From Mesorhizobium loti (lineage in GTDB: Bacteria > Pseudomonadota > Alphaproteobacteria > Rhizobiales > Rhizobiaceae), in contig AP017605.1 in assembly GCA_002356515.1 (NCBI GenBank), positions 4,101,001 through 4,165,000 of the forward strand: a stretch of 64,000 bases of DNA. The letters run 5' to 3'. How positions within the stretch are numbered: position 1 is the first letter of the stretch; each line of letters starts with the position of its first letter. Positions 30,255 to 41,109 of the stretch are shown here, piece by piece. The position numbers and the translations under genes were made by a program. The notes below the pieces were generated by a model. That model was not told the origin of the DNA. It saw only the letters and a program-made list of their open reading frames with translations, and did not search any database.

Positions 30255-32273
30255 GTGACATTGCCCGCGCAAAACCTGCTTGCCGAAGAAGCCAGCCCCT
30301 ATCTGCAGCAGCACAGCGGCAATCCCGTCCATTGGCGGGCCTGGTCGCCGGCATCGCTCGAAGAAGCCAAGACGCTCGACCGCCCGATCCTGCTCTCGAT
30401 CGGCTATGCAGCCTGCCACTGGTGCCATGTCATGGCGCATGAAAGCTTCGAGAATGACGGCGTCGCCGCCGTCATGAACCGTCTGTTCGTCAATATCAAG
30501 GTCGACCGCGAGGAGCGTCCCGACATCGACCAGATCTATATGGCCGCGCTTTCCTCGATGGGCGAGCAAGGCGGCTGGCCGCTGACCATGTTCCTGACGC
30601 CGGACGGCAAGCCGTTCTGGGGCGGCACCTATTTTCCGCGCGAGGCGCGCTACGGCCGCCCGGGTTTCATCCAGGTCATGGAAGCGGTCGACAAGGCGTG
30701 GCGCGAGAAGCGCGCCAGCCTGCACCAGAGTGCCGACGGCCTGACCTCCCATGTCGAGGCGCGTCTCTCCGGCACGCATGCCAGGCAGAGCCTTGACCGC
30801 GGCACGCTCACCGACCTCGCCGGCCGCATCGGCGGCATGATCGACCGCGACCTTGGCGGCCTGCGCGGCGCTCCGAAATTCCCCAACGCCCCGTTCATGC
30901 TCACGCTGTGGCTGTCCTGGCTGCGCGACGGCAATGCCAGCCACCGCGATGACGTGCTCATCAGCCTCGAACATATGCTGAGCGGCGGCATCTATGACCA
31001 TATCGGCGGCGGACTCAGCCGCTACTCGACCGACGCGGAATGGCTGGTGCCGCATTTCGAGAAGATGCTTTACGACAATGCGGAACTGATCCGCTTCTGC
31101 AACTGGGCTTTCGCGGCCAGCGGCAATGATCTGTTCCGGATACGAATCGAAGAGACCGTCGACTGGCTGCTGCGCGAGATGCGCGTCGATGGCGGCGCCT
31201 TCGCCGCCAGCCTCGACGCCGACAGCGATGGCGAGGAAGGACTGTTCTACACCTGGAGCAAGCAAGAGATCGAAGCCGTCCTTGGTGACGATTCAACCTT
31301 GTTTTTCAAATACTTCACGCTTTCCAGCCCGCATGGTTGGGAAGGCAAGCCTGTGGTCCATCAAACCAGAGCCCAGCAAGCCCAAAGCGTGGCCGATCGC
31401 GAGAAACTCATCCCGCTCAAGGCCAGGCTTCTCACCGCTCGGGAAGAGCGGGTTCGGCCAGGCCTGGATGCAAAGACCCTGACCGACTGGAACGGGCTGA
31501 TGATCGCTGCACTGGCCGAGGCCGGCCGCTCGTTGGGCCGGCCCGACTGGATCGAGGCCGCGGCAAAGGCCTTTGCCCATATTTCCGGAGCCAGCCGAGA
31601 CGGCCGCTTGCCGCATTCCATGCTCGGCGCCAGGAAATTGTTCCCCGCCCTGTCGATCGACTATGCCGTGATGGCCAATGCTGCGATCTCTTTGTTCGAG
31701 GCATCATGCGATTGGAGCTACATAGACCAGGCGAAGCAGTTCATCGAACAGCTCGACCATTGGCACGCCGACGCCGCGGGCACAGGTTACTATCTGACCG
31801 CATCCGACAGCACCGACGTGCCGATCCGCATCAGGGGCGATGTCGACGAAGCGATTTCCTCAGCCACCAGCCAGATCATCGCAGCGCTGGTGCGGCTCGC
31901 TTCCGTCACCGGCGATCTCGATCTCGGGGAAAAGGCCTGGAAGGTCGCCGAGCACGCCGCCGGCCGCGCGACGCACCAGGCCTATGGCCAGGCGGGAATC
32001 GTCAATGCCTGCGCGCTTGCCATCGAGCCGCTGAAGCTGGTGCTAATAGACGATCTGGCCAATCCCAAGCTTGTTCCGGTTGCGAATCGATGCCCCGACC
32101 CGCGTCGCGTCGACATTATCACCGCGATCGGTTCGGAAACGAATCGACCCTTGCTGCCCGGTGGGGTTCTGCCGCCGACCGACAGGGTGGGTGCCTGGCT
32201 TTGTACCGGGCAGGTCTGTTTGCCAGTGGTGACGGATGCAGGAGAATTGGAGCGGCTGTTGCGGCGTAGCTAG
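30255..32273 (+). CDS. thioredoxin domain protein of the DUF255 / YyaL (spermatogenesis-associated protein 20-like) family
   Basis: 672 aa from a GTG at 30255, which gives the family-typical start MTLPAQNLLAEEASPYLQQH; an upstream TTG at 30195 is the other option. The thioredoxin-like domain has the redox motif GYAACHWCHVMAHESFEN (CxxC). An alpha/alpha toroid domain like that of N-acylglucosamine epimerases follows, with GGIYDHIGGGLSRYSTDAEW and DADSDGEEGLFYTWSKQEIE. The family is widespread and its substrate is unknown. It is divergent from mnmE and stands alone. Confidence 0.9.
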   Translation: MTLPAQNLLAEEASPYLQQHSGNPVHWRAWSPASLEEAKTLDRPILLSIGYAACHWCHVMAHESFENDGVAAVMNRLFVNIKVDREERPDIDQIYMAALSSMGEQGGWPLTMFLTPDGKPFWGGTYFPREARYGRPGFIQVMEAVDKAWREKRASLHQSADGLTSHVEARLSGTHARQSLDRGTLTDLAGRIGGMIDRDLGGLRGAPKFPNAPFMLTLWLSWLRDGNASHRDDVLISLEHMLSGGIYDHIGGGLSRYSTDAEWLVPHFEKMLYDNAELIRFCNWAFAASGNDLFRIRIEETVDWLLREMRVDGGAFAASLDADSDGEEGLFYTWSKQEIEAVLGDDSTLFFKYFTLSSPHGWEGKPVVHQTRAQQAQSVADREKLIPLKARLLTAREERVRPGLDAKTLTDWNGLMIAALAEAGRSLGRPDWIEAAAKAFAHISGASRDGRLPHSMLGARKLFPALSIDYAVMANAAISLFEASCDWSYIDQAKQFIEQLDHWHADAAGTGYYLTASDSTDVPIRIRGDVDEAISSATSQIIAALVRLASVTGDLDLGEKAWKVAEHAAGRATHQAYGQAGIVNACALAIEPLKLVLIDDLANPKLVPVANRCPDPRRVDIITAIGSETNRPLLPGGVLPPTDRVGAWLCTGQVCLPVVTDAGELERLLRRS

Positions 32274-32735
32274 CAGCGCCGGAGGACTACGCCGACGGCC
32301 CGTTGCTTCACATACCAAGCGTCAGCGCTGCCCCGCATGCAGCTTGGCGCATGCATTGTCTTATGCGGCGCTGGTCGACCCCCCACTCCGTCTCGGCTTC
32401 ACCGAGACACCTGCCGGGGCGAGCCACGGGTCTCGCCCGTCCTTCGGACCCCCCGATCGACGGGGTAGAGGAAGGGCGTGAGCCTATTGCCGTCAGCGCT
32501 TTTCCAATGAGGCTCCCTTCCTTTCCCTCCGGAGGGGGGGAAAGGTGGCGCTGCGAAGCAGCGACGGATTGGGGGAACCACGTGGCAATCAAGCCCCGGG
32601 CTGATCAGTCATGTCAAAGAAAATGTGCGCATAGCGCAGCCGCTTCGCGGGGAGAAATGCCCGGCAGGGCAATGAGGGGCGGCGCCAACTTGGGCGACTT
32701 ACCGCCAGGGCAATGCAGACCCAACCTCAGACAAT
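32274..32735. other. intergenic region with repeat debris, no gene seen
   Basis: Between the DUF255 gene and the rho terminator. It contains a half unit resembling the other GC-rich repeats (CCCTCCGGAGGGGGGGAAAG and CGCTGCGAAGCAGCG near 32525-32565) and several short inverted repeats. The open frames here have repeat-like composition, with no ribosome sites or recognisable domains. Confidence 0.5.
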
Positions 32736-32771
32736 GAAAAACCCCATCCCGGTTTCCCGGAACGGGGTTTC
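32736..32771 (-). terminator. rho-independent terminator of the rho gene
   Basis: Read on the minus strand, GAAACCCCGTT ... GATGGGGTTTTTC forms a strong stem with a U-rich tail, and an inner stem CCGGGAAACCGG. It lies 33 bp after the rho stop codon. Confidence 0.75.
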
Positions 32772-32803
32772 AATTCGCAGGCCGGAAAGGTCCGGACAGA
32801 CCG

Positions 32804-34069
<1,266 letters not shown>

Positions 34070-34232
34070 AGACGGACTCTGGGTGAGCTTTGGGAAAAAA
34101 TATCGGCGGGATGCGACAAATGCCGGGCGCGGCCAAAAACAATGAAGGGCGGCGCATGACGGGAAGGAAGACCCGTCTTTTATCGTCGGTCGGGTGAAAG
34201 AGCAAGCCGCGTTTTACGAGGCCTGATCAGCC

Positions 34233-34787
34233 TCAGAACGGCTTCACGACAACCAGGATCACAATGGCAATCAGCAACAATGTGGGGATCTCATTGACGA
34301 TCCGCCAGTGCTTCGCGGGCTTTTCATTGCGATCTTCGGCGAATTTGCGCACCGCGCCGGCGAGATAGCCGTGAACGGCGGACAGAAGAAGCACCAAACC
34401 GATCTTGGCATGCAGCCAGCCGCCGTGGAATCCAAAGATTTTCCAGGCAAGCCACAGCCCGAACACCCAGGTGACGATCATCGCCGGATTGATGATGCCG
34501 CGTAGCAGGCGTCGCTCCATCACCTTGAAGGTCTCCGACTGCACCGACCCTTTCTCGGCATCGACGTGATAGACCAACAGCCGCGGCAGATAGAGCATGC
34601 CGGCCATCCACGAGATGACGGCAAGGATATGGATCGCCTTTGCCCAGGGATAGAAACTGTCCGGTGCGATAAAAAACAAAAGCGCCGTCGCCACGATAAG
34701 CACAACGATGCCGACGACCATGCGCATCATCGCCTGGCCGGTGCTGTTGGTGTTGCCAGTGTCTTTCGTGTTGTTTGACTGAGCCAT
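34233..34787 (-). CDS. hemJ: protoporphyrinogen oxidase HemJ
   Basis: 184 aa with four to five membrane helices. AIHILAVISWMAGMLYLPRL carries the conserved His and Trp of HemJ, and KIGLVLLLSAVHGYLAG holds a second conserved Lys/His. HemJ oxidises protoporphyrinogen IX to protoporphyrin IX in most alphaproteobacteria lacking HemG/HemY. A hydrophilic Asn/Thr-rich head (QSNNTKDTGNTNSTGQ) precedes the first helix. It overlaps the hemE stop by one base, so two haem synthesis steps are coupled; the conserved hemE-hemJ-rho order supports the call. Confidence 0.92.
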   Translation of the reverse strand: MAQSNNTKDTGNTNSTGQAMMRMVVGIVVLIVATALLFFIAPDSFYPWAKAIHILAVISWMAGMLYLPRLLVYHVDAEKGSVQSETFKVMERRLLRGIINPAMIVTWVFGLWLAWKIFGFHGGWLHAKIGLVLLLSAVHGYLAGAVRKFAEDRNEKPAKHWRIVNEIPTLLLIAIVILVVVKPF

Positions 34788-35818
34788 CAGCGTGTCGCGC
34801 TCCTCACCTGCTTCACCATCGCCTCGACATGTGCGATCGGTGTCTCCGGCGTGATGCCGTGGCCGAGATTGAAGATCAGCGGTCCGTCCCCCAGCGCCTT
34901 CAGGATCGTCTCGACGCCATCGGACAGCGCCTTGCCGCCAGCCACGAGGCGCAAGGGATCGAGATTGCCCTGAACCGCCCCCGAGCGCTGCAGATCCTTC
35001 GCAGCCGCCAGCGGCACAGTCCAGTCGATCCCCAGCCCCGTCACGCCGGTCTTCTGGCGATAGGTCCGGTAGCGGGCCCCGGCCCCCTTGGGAAAACCGA
35101 TGATCGGAACATCGGGATGGACAGATCTCACCTGCCGGACGATCTCAGCCACCGGCCAGACGCAAAACTGGTCGAACGACGCATCGTCGAGCACGCCGGA
35201 CCAGGAATCGAAAATCTGCACGACATCGGCGCCGGCTTCGATCTGGCGGATCAGATAGGCGGCCGAATGATCGGCCAGCACTTTCAAGAGATGTTGGAAC
35301 GCCGCCGGCTCGCGATAGGCAAACAGCCGCGCTGGCGCCTGGTCGGGCGTTCCATGGCCGGCAATCATATAGGTCGCCACTGTCCAGGGCGCGCCGCAGA
35401 AGCCGATCAGAGTGGTTTCCTCAGGCAGTTTTGCGCGCAACCGGCGAACCGTTTCATAGACCGGTTCGAGATTCACGTGAAACACATCGCTTTCCAGAGC
35501 CGCAATCTCGGCGACCGAGATCGGCGTCAAAATCGGCCCTCTTCCCTCTTCGAAGCGCACATCACGGCCAAGCGCATGCGGAACGACAAGGATGTCGGAG
35601 AACAGGATCGAGGCGTCGAAGCCGAAGCGCTCGATCGGCTGCAGCGTCACTTCGACGGCAAGGTCGGGATCATAGCAAAGGTCGAGGAACGAACCGGCGC
35701 GCCTGCGTGTTTCACGATACTCCGGCAGATAGCGCCCAGCCTGGCGCATCATCCAGAGCGGAGGCGGAAAATGAGCCTCGCCCTTGAGGACGTCCAGCAT
35801 GATCCGGCTTTTGGGCAT
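34787..35818 (-). CDS. hemE: uroporphyrinogen decarboxylase
   Basis: 343 aa. The N-terminal signature [20 protein letters not shown] includes the catalytic Arg residues. [20 protein letters not shown] supplies the substrate Asp, and the second signature is [16 protein letters not shown]. It makes coproporphyrinogen III in haem biosynthesis. In Caulobacter and rhizobia hemE borders the chromosomal origin, and here the 405 bp upstream hold DnaA-box-like sequences. A parS-like site lies within the gene at 35469-35484. Confidence 0.96.
   Translation of the reverse strand: MPKSRIMLDVLKGEAHFPPPLWMMRQAGRYLPEYRETRRRAGSFLDLCYDPDLAVEVTLQPIERFGFDASILFSDILVVPHALGRDVRFEEGRGPILTPISVAEIAALESDVFHVNLEPVYETVRRLRAKLPEETTLIGFCGAPWTVATYMIAGHGTPDQAPARLFAYREPAAFQHLLKVLADHSAAYLIRQIEAGADVVQIFDSWSGVLDDASFDQFCVWPVAEIVRQVRSVHPDVPIIGFPKGAGARYRTYRQKTGVTGLGIDWTVPLAAAKDLQRSGAVQGNLDPLRLVAGGKALSDGVETILKALGDGPLIFNLGHGITPETPIAHVEAMVKQVRSATR
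35469..35484. promoter_or_regulatory. parS-like site 7, inside hemE
   Basis: AGATTCACGTGAAACA matches the consensus at 13-14 of 16 bases, 350 bp from the putative origin. It is weaker than sites 1 and 2. Confidence 0.55.
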
Positions 35819-36051
35819 CGAGCGCTCGCCTCTCCCAGCCTGCCTATAATCTTAAAGATTCTTATATCTAAGATTCTTCTGATTCTAAGAGTCTGTTGGT
35901 TGTGGTGGTTGTCACCTGTCCCGCTTTGCCCCGAAAAACACCAGCAAGCATATTGTCGCGCGCTTCGTTCTCCCGGATGTAGGGTTCTGGGGATTGTTCG
36001 GAATCCGCCACTGGAGTCAAAGCCTTAGGATGCTCCGGGAAAAGCTAGCTC

Positions 36052-36060
36052 TGTGGACAG
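36052..36060 (-). promoter_or_regulatory. DnaA-box-like site
   Basis: TGTGGACAG, the reverse of CTGTCCACA, is two bases from the consensus. Confidence 0.4.
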
Positions 36061-36129
36061 CCGAGGCACAAGAAAACCGGTCCCCAGACTTGTCCCCAGC
36101 CGCCCGACGAGACTGACAGCACAGCGAAT

Positions 36130-36138
36130 TGTGGACAA
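36130..36138 (-). promoter_or_regulatory. DnaA-box-like site
   Basis: TGTGGACAA, the reverse of TTGTCCACA, is one base from the consensus. It is in the same cluster as 36189. Confidence 0.55.
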
Positions 36139-36188
36139 ACTGCCATCTGATACAGTCGCCTCCGACCGGCCTCTCTTTCTGTCCCGGT

Positions 36189-36197
36189 TTATCCACA
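36189..36197 (+). promoter_or_regulatory. DnaA box, perfect
   Basis: TTATCCACA equals the consensus DnaA box. It lies 27 bp before the PPSR start in the putative origin. Confidence 0.75.
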
Positions 36198-36223
36198 CAA
36201 GCCCACAGCCCCAGGTGTCCCCT

Positions 36224-37045
36224 GTGAACAAACCCCAGAGCTTCTTTCACCTGCACCTGATTTCCGACGCGACCGGCGAAACGCTGCTCGCCGCCGGGCG
36301 CGCGGCTTCGGCGCAATACAAGGACGCGCGCGCCATCGAGCACATCTACCCACTGATCCGCACCGAAAAGCAGGTGGCCAAGGTGTTCGAGGATATCGAG
36401 GAGGAGCCAGGCATCATCCTCTATACGGTCGTCGACCAGAAGCTGGCGCGCGGCATTGACGAGCGCTGCGCCACCATGGGCCTGCCCTGCGTCTCGGTGC
36501 TGGAGCCGGTGCTCACCGTCTTCCAGTCCTATCTCGGCACCCCGGCCGGCCGGCGCGTCGGTGCGCAGCACGTCCTCGACGCCGAATATTTTCGCCGCAT
36601 CGATGCGCTCAATTTCACCATGGAGCATGATGACGGCCAGCTGCCGGCCAATATGGACGATGCCGATATCGTGCTGATCGGCATATCACGGACATCGAAG
36701 ACGCCGACCAGCATCTATCTCGCCAATCGCGGGATCAAGACCGCCAACATCCCGATCGTGCTCGGCGTGCCGGTGCCGGAAAGCCTGGTCAGCGCCTCGA
36801 AGCCGCTGATCGTCGGGCTGATCGCCACCGCCGAGCGCATCTCGCATGTCCGCCAGAACCGCATCCTCGGCAACAGCAGTACCTACGAGGCATCGGACTA
36901 TGTTGACCGCGCCGCCATCACCGAGGAGCTCGCCTACGCCCGCCAGATCTGCACGCGACATGGCTGGCCGATGATCGATGTCAGCCGCCGCTCGATCGAG
37001 GAAACGGCGGCGGCGATCGTTGCCCTGCGGGGGAAGACGCGCTAG
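36224..37045 (+). CDS. pyruvate, water dikinase / PPDK regulatory protein (PPSR kinase/phosphorylase family, DUF299)
   Basis: 273 aa from a GTG at 36224, which gives the family-typical start [20 protein letters not shown]. The frame continues upstream to 36053 through the origin region, but that part is not homologous. The P-loop-like motif is [20 protein letters not shown], followed by [17 protein letters not shown]. Family members switch PEP synthetase or pyruvate phosphate dikinase on and off by ADP-dependent phosphorylation and Pi-dependent dephosphorylation. In Caulobacter and rickettsiae the homologue (RP001) flanks the origin, supporting both calls. Confidence 0.92.
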   Translation: MNKPQSFFHLHLISDATGETLLAAGRAASAQYKDARAIEHIYPLIRTEKQVAKVFEDIEEEPGIILYTVVDQKLARGIDERCATMGLPCVSVLEPVLTVFQSYLGTPAGRRVGAQHVLDAEYFRRIDALNFTMEHDDGQLPANMDDADIVLIGISRTSKTPTSIYLANRGIKTANIPIVLGVPVPESLVSASKPLIVGLIATAERISHVRQNRILGNSSTYEASDYVDRAAITEELAYARQICTRHGWPMIDVSRRSIEETAAAIVALRGKTR

Positions 37046-37063
37046 GGCAGACGAGACAAGTGA

Positions 37064-37270
37064 GCATTCCGTCACGCACCCCTCATCCGACCTCGCTTCG
37101 CGAGGCCACCTTCTCCCACAAGGGGAGAAGGAAGAGCCTGGCGCCGGCGCCCCGCAAAGACCATCGGTTGGCGATTTGCGGCAGCGTCAACGCAGCACTT
37201 CCCTTCTCCCCTTGTGGGAGAAGGTGGCCGAGCGCAGCTCGGTCGGATGAGGGGTGCGTGACGGAACGCC
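37064..37270. repeat. family B repeat, large inverted pair
   Basis: CATTCCGTCACGCACCCCTC at 37065-37084 faces GAGGGGTGCGTGACGGAA near 37250-37267. The arms continue into CTTCTCCCACAAGGGGAGAA on one side and TTCTCCCCTTGTGGGAGAAG on the other. The whole could fold into a ~200-nt hairpin between the PPSR gene and maf. No open frame of note lies inside. Confidence 0.8.
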
Positions 37271-37287
37271 AACCCTGGTAAACAAGC

Positions 37288-37887
37288 ATGACCGAAAAAA
37301 TCATCCTCGCCTCAGGCAGCCCATTCCGCAAGGCGATGCTCCTCAATGCCGGCATCGACGTCGAAGCGGTGCCCGCCGAGGTCGACGAGCGCGCGCTCGA
37401 GGCGCCTTTGCAAAACAGCGGTGTTTCGCCCGAGGATGTCGCGCTGATACTGGCCGAGGCCAAGGCCACGGAGGTCAGTGAGCGCAGGCCCGGTGCGCTG
37501 GTGCTCGGCTGCGACCAGACTTTGTCGCTTGGCGACGAAGTGTTCCACAAGCCGGCCGACATGGAAGGCGCGCGCCGCCATCTCCTGGCGCTGTCGGGCA
37601 AGACCCATCAGCTCAACAGCGCCGCCGTGCTGATGCGCGACGGCAAGGTGTTATGGCGCCATGTCGGCATCGCCGGCATGACCATGCGCAAGCTCGACCC
37701 TGGCTTCATCAGCCGCCATCTCGCCCGTGTCGGCGCCAAGGCGCTGGCCAGCGTCGGCGCCTACCAGATCGAAGGCGAAGGCATCCAGCTGTTCGAGAAA
37801 ATCGAGGGCGACCATTTTACGATTGTCGGCCTGCCGCTTCTTCCGCTGCTGGCGGAACTGCGCACGTTGGGGGCCATCGATGGTTGA
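37288..37887 (+). CDS. maf: Maf family nucleotide pyrophosphatase
   Basis: 199 aa. The N-terminal signature is [24 protein letters not shown] ([14 protein letters not shown]); [18 protein letters not shown] and the segment [19 protein letters not shown] complete the family motifs. Maf proteins hydrolyse non-canonical or modified nucleoside triphosphates and are linked to septum control. Its stop overlaps the aroE start by eight bases, and the order maf-aroE-coaE-dnaQ is standard near the origin in Rhizobiales. Confidence 0.94.
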   Translation: MTEKIILASGSPFRKAMLLNAGIDVEAVPAEVDERALEAPLQNSGVSPEDVALILAEAKATEVSERRPGALVLGCDQTLSLGDEVFHKPADMEGARRHLLALSGKTHQLNSAAVLMRDGKVLWRHVGIAGMTMRKLDPGFISRHLARVGAKALASVGAYQIEGEGIQLFEKIEGDHFTIVGLPLLPLLAELRTLGAIDG

Positions 37888-38722
37888 GGCAACGAAAAAG
37901 GCCTTCGTCACCGGCCATCCGATCAAGCATTCGCGCTCGCCGAAGATCCATGGCCACTGGCTGGCAAAACATGGCATCGACGGCAGCTACGAGGCGATCG
38001 ATGTGGCGCCGCAGGATTTCGCCGAATTCATCGCGACATTGCAGGCGGCTGGTTATCGCGGCGGCAATGTCACCATTCCGCATAAGGAAGCTGCCTTCGC
38101 GCTTGCCCACCGCCGCGACCAGGCGGCCGAAGAGATCGGCGCCGTCAACACGCTGTGGTTCGAGAACGACGTCCTGTGGGGCGGCAACACCGATGGCCAC
38201 GGTTTTGCCGCCAACCTCGATGATTACGCGCCGGGCTGGGCGGACGCGGGCCCTGCCGTGGTACTCGGCGCCGGCGGCGCGTCCCGCGCCGTTATCCAGG
38301 CGCTGAAGCAGCGCGGTGTTCGTGACATCCGCATCGTCAACCGCACCCTTGCCCGGGCGCAGGAATTGCGCGATCGTTTCGGCGCCGGTGTCTCGGCGCA
38401 TGGCACGGCGGCGACCAATGAGCTGCTGGCCGATGCCGGTCTGCTGGTCAACACCACGGCAGTCGGCATGGTCGGCAATGAAGGCCTCGCCGCCGATCCG
38501 GCCCTGCTGCCGGACCATGCTATCGTCACCGACCTCGTCTATGTGCCGCTGGAGACGCCGCTGCTTGCCGCCGCGCGCGCCAGGGGGCTGAAGACGGTCG
38601 ACGGGCTCGGCATGCTGCTCAACCAGGCCGTACCCGGCTTCGAACATTGGTTCGGTGTCAGGCCGCAGGTGACGGCTGAGCTCCGCGCGATCATCGTTGC
38701 CGATCTGGTGCCGAAACCATGA
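37880..38722 (+). CDS. aroE: shikimate dehydrogenase
   Basis: 280 aa from the ATG at 37880. Substrate site [19 protein letters not shown], catalytic Lys in [18 protein letters not shown], and NADP-binding [19 protein letters not shown] are present. It reduces 3-dehydroshikimate in aromatic amino acid synthesis. It overlaps maf (8 bp) and coaE (4 bp), so the three are one translation-coupled unit. Confidence 0.95.
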   Translation: MVEATKKAFVTGHPIKHSRSPKIHGHWLAKHGIDGSYEAIDVAPQDFAEFIATLQAAGYRGGNVTIPHKEAAFALAHRRDQAAEEIGAVNTLWFENDVLWGGNTDGHGFAANLDDYAPGWADAGPAVVLGAGGASRAVIQALKQRGVRDIRIVNRTLARAQELRDRFGAGVSAHGTAATNELLADAGLLVNTTAVGMVGNEGLAADPALLPDHAIVTDLVYVPLETPLLAAARARGLKTVDGLGMLLNQAVPGFEHWFGVRPQVTAELRAIIVADLVPKP

Positions 38723-39300
38723 TCGTGCTCGGCCTCACCGGCTCGATCGGCATGGGCAAGTCGACGACGGCAAAGATGTTCGCCGAGGCGGGCGTGCCGG
38801 TCCATGATTCCGACGAGGCGGTGCATCGCCTCTATTCGGGCGCGGCGGCGCCTTTGGTCGAGGCCGCCTTTCCCGGCACCACGGTTGGCGGCGTGGTCGA
38901 CCGCGCAAAGCTTGGCGCGCGCGTGCTTGGCGATACAGCCGCGCTGGAGCGGCTGGAAGCGATCATCCACCCGCTGGTCCGCGCCGATGCCGATGCCTTC
39001 CTGGCCAGGCATCGTAACGCGGGCGAATCGATCGCCGTGCTCGACATTCCGCTGCTGTTCGAAACCGGCGGCCGCAACCGCGTCGACAAGGTCGTCGTCG
39101 TCACCGCGCCCGCCGAAGTGCAGCGCCAGCGCGTGCTGGCGCGGCCGGGCATGACGGAAGAAAAACTGGCGGCGATCCTGGCCAAACAGGTGCCGGATGA
39201 GGAGAAACGCCGGCTGGCGGATTTCGTCATCGACACCGGCCAGGGGCTCGACGTCGCGCGGGCGGCTGTTGCGGCGATCATTGCCGAACTCCGGGGATAA
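38719..39300 (+). CDS. coaE: dephospho-CoA kinase
   Basis: 193 aa. Walker A is [19 protein letters not shown]; the substrate-binding [11 protein letters not shown] and the lid [20 protein letters not shown] are typical. It performs the last step of coenzyme A synthesis. The ATG overlaps the aroE stop (ATGA). Confidence 0.95.
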   Translation: MIVLGLTGSIGMGKSTTAKMFAEAGVPVHDSDEAVHRLYSGAAAPLVEAAFPGTTVGGVVDRAKLGARVLGDTAALERLEAIIHPLVRADADAFLARHRNAGESIAVLDIPLLFETGGRNRVDKVVVVTAPAEVQRQRVLARPGMTEEKLAAILAKQVPDEEKRRLADFVIDTGQGLDVARAAVAAIIAELRG

Positions 39301-39397
39301 GTCCGGCGAAGCCAGTTACTGACGCCACCGTGTCAGCATTGCCCATTGCCATTTTGTTCCGGTGTCATGATTCTGCTCCTTTGGAGCGACTGATTCG

Positions 39398-40120
39398 ATG
39401 CGCGAGATCATCTTCGATACGGAAACCACCGGCCTTGATTCGCGCGACGACCGCGTGATCGAGCTGGGCGGCGTCGAGCTGGTCAACCGTTTCCCGACCG
39501 GCAGGACGTTCCACCACTATATCAACCCGCAGGGCCGAGCGATCCATGAGGAGGCGCAGGCGGTGCACGGCATCAGCACGGCCGATCTCGCGGGCAAGCC
39601 GACCTTCGCCGAGATTGCACAGGAGTGGCTGGACTTCACCGATGGCGCCAAGCTGGTCGCCCACAACGCCACTTTCGACATCGGCTTCCTCAATGTCGAA
39701 TTCGGCCGGCTCGGCCATCCCGTCGTCGATCCCGGCCGTGTCGTCGACACGCTGGCGCTGGCGCGCCGCAAGCACCCGATGGGTCCCAACTCACTTGATG
39801 CGCTCTGCCGGCGCTACGGCATCGACAACACCAAGCGCACCAAGCACGGCGCGCTGCTCGATTCCGAATTGCTGGCCGAGGTCTATATCGAGCTGATCGG
39901 CGGCAAGCAGGCGGCGCTTATCCTCGACAGCGCCACCGCGCCGGCGCAGGGCGAAAATGTCAGGCACATCGAGATCATCGCCGCCGAGCGCCCGCGGCCG
40001 CTGCTGCCGCGCCTGACCGACGCGGAACGCGCGGCGCACGCCGCCATGGTCGCCACGCTCGGCGAAAAGGCGCTGTGGCTGAAGGCCAAATCATCCGAAG
40101 CAAGCGCTGCGGCGTCGTAG
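39398..40120 (+). CDS. dnaQ: DNA polymerase III subunit epsilon (3'-5' proofreading exonuclease)
   Basis: 240 aa. The DEDDh exonuclease motifs are complete: Exo I IIFDTETTGLDSRDDRVIEL, Exo II KLVAHNATFDIGFLN, and Exo III RTKHGALLDSELLAEVYIEL. The C-terminal ~65 residues would bind the polymerase subunit. It follows coaE by 97 bp and completes the maf-aroE-coaE-dnaQ group. Convergent with the esterase gene, the stops being 26 bp apart. Confidence 0.95.
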   Translation: MREIIFDTETTGLDSRDDRVIELGGVELVNRFPTGRTFHHYINPQGRAIHEEAQAVHGISTADLAGKPTFAEIAQEWLDFTDGAKLVAHNATFDIGFLNVEFGRLGHPVVDPGRVVDTLALARRKHPMGPNSLDALCRRYGIDNTKRTKHGALLDSELLAEVYIELIGGKQAALILDSATAPAQGENVRHIEIIAAERPRPLLPRLTDAERAAHAAMVATLGEKALWLKAKSSEASAAAS

Positions 40121-40146
40121 GACAAACCGGCACGGGCGCGCAGTCC

Positions 40147-41097
40147 TCAATACGGCCACTCACCCCGTCCAAGCGCCGCTATTATAGCAATGATCCGCGC
40201 GAACGCCTCGGCCGCGGTCGGCACCGTGCTGCGGGCGCGCAGAAAACTGTGCACCAGGCGCTTCTCCTCATGCCACCACGCCTTGCCGCCGGCCGCAACG
40301 ATGCGGTCACGGTAAGCTTCGCCATCCGACGACAGCGGATCGCACTCGGCTGAGATGATCACCGTCGGCGGCAGACCGGAAAAGTCGCTGTCGCGCAGGG
40401 GGGAAAATGTCGGATCGTCAGGCGATTGCCGCTTGGCCAAGCGGACGTCGCGGTAGAAGGCGATGTCGCCGACGGACAGCAGCGGTGCCTCGGCATGCTC
40501 AACATAGGAGCCGGCGCCCTCGTCGCCGGTGAGACCGGGATAGATCAGCACCTGGCCGACCGCCGTGCGGGCATGCCGGCGCGTCGCCTGCGCCACGGCC
40601 GCGGCAAGATTGCCGCCGGCGCTCTCGCCGCACAGCACCAGCGGCAGGCCTGACGTCTCCGCCGCCCAAGCAAACGCTGCCATCGCATCGTCGAAAGCGG
40701 CGGGGTGGACATGCTCGGGCGCCAGCCGGTAGTCGACCGACACCAAGTCGAAGCCGGTGCCGGCGCAGATCTCGGCGCAGATGTCGTCATGGCTGTCGAG
40801 GTTACCCAGAATAAATCCGCCGCCATGGAAATAGAGCACCATGGCCCGCGCCGCCTTGCCGACAAGCTGGTAGTGGCGGATCGGTATGCCGTGACCCGAA
40901 GCGGCGACCAGGCCGTCACTGGTCTTGACCCCCGGGGGACGGCCCCGATCGAAAGCCCGGCACATCCGGTCATAGACTTCGCGCTGCTTGTCGATCGGCA
41001 GGCCGATGATCTCAGGCGGATACCAGGCGTTCACCGCATCGATATAGGCCCACAGCGCCGGGTCGAGCCGTGTTTCATATTTGCCGCGGCTGGTCAT
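40147..41097 (-). CDS. alpha/beta hydrolase, hormone-sensitive lipase family esterase
   Basis: 316 aa, no signal peptide. Oxyanion-hole motif YFHGGGFILGNLDSHDD, nucleophile Ser in LCGESAGGNLAAAVAQ, Asp in ISAECDPLSSDGEAY, and His in KRLVHSFLRARS complete the triad of HSL-family carboxylesterases. The substrate is unknown. It starts 12 bp after the stop of the cysteine hydrolase gene and is third in a three-gene operon with an M24 protein. Confidence 0.9.
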   Translation of the reverse strand: MTSRGKYETRLDPALWAYIDAVNAWYPPEIIGLPIDKQREVYDRMCRAFDRGRPPGVKTSDGLVAASGHGIPIRHYQLVGKAARAMVLYFHGGGFILGNLDSHDDICAEICAGTGFDLVSVDYRLAPEHVHPAAFDDAMAAFAWAAETSGLPLVLCGESAGGNLAAAVAQATRRHARTAVGQVLIYPGLTGDEGAGSYVEHAEAPLLSVGDIAFYRDVRLAKRQSPDDPTFSPLRDSDFSGLPPTVIISAECDPLSSDGEAYRDRIVAAGGKAWWHEEKRLVHSFLRARSTVPTAAEAFARIIAIIAALGRGEWPY

Positions 41098-41109
41098 GTC
41101 GGTCTGCTG

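Larger units (their letters stand above)
35819..36223. other. putative chromosomal replication origin (oriC)
   Basis: This is the gap between hemE and the divergent PPSR gene, the position of the Caulobacter origin (hemE-RP001). An AT-rich stretch at about 35845-35900 has repeats of AGATTCTT and ATCTAAGATTC, a candidate unwinding element in otherwise GC-rich DNA. DnaA-box-like sequences follow: TTATCCACA (36189-36197, perfect), TGTGGACAA (36130-36138) and TGTGGACAG (36052-36060), plus TTGTCCCCA near 36088. No gene is seen here; a frame open from 36053 is the upstream extension of the PPSR gene. Confidence 0.65.

Noticed and set aside
35819..36223. Upstream extension of the PPSR gene to 36053
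   Set aside because: The extra 57 codons cross the DnaA-box region and do not resemble the family N-terminus, which begins at the GTG at 36224.
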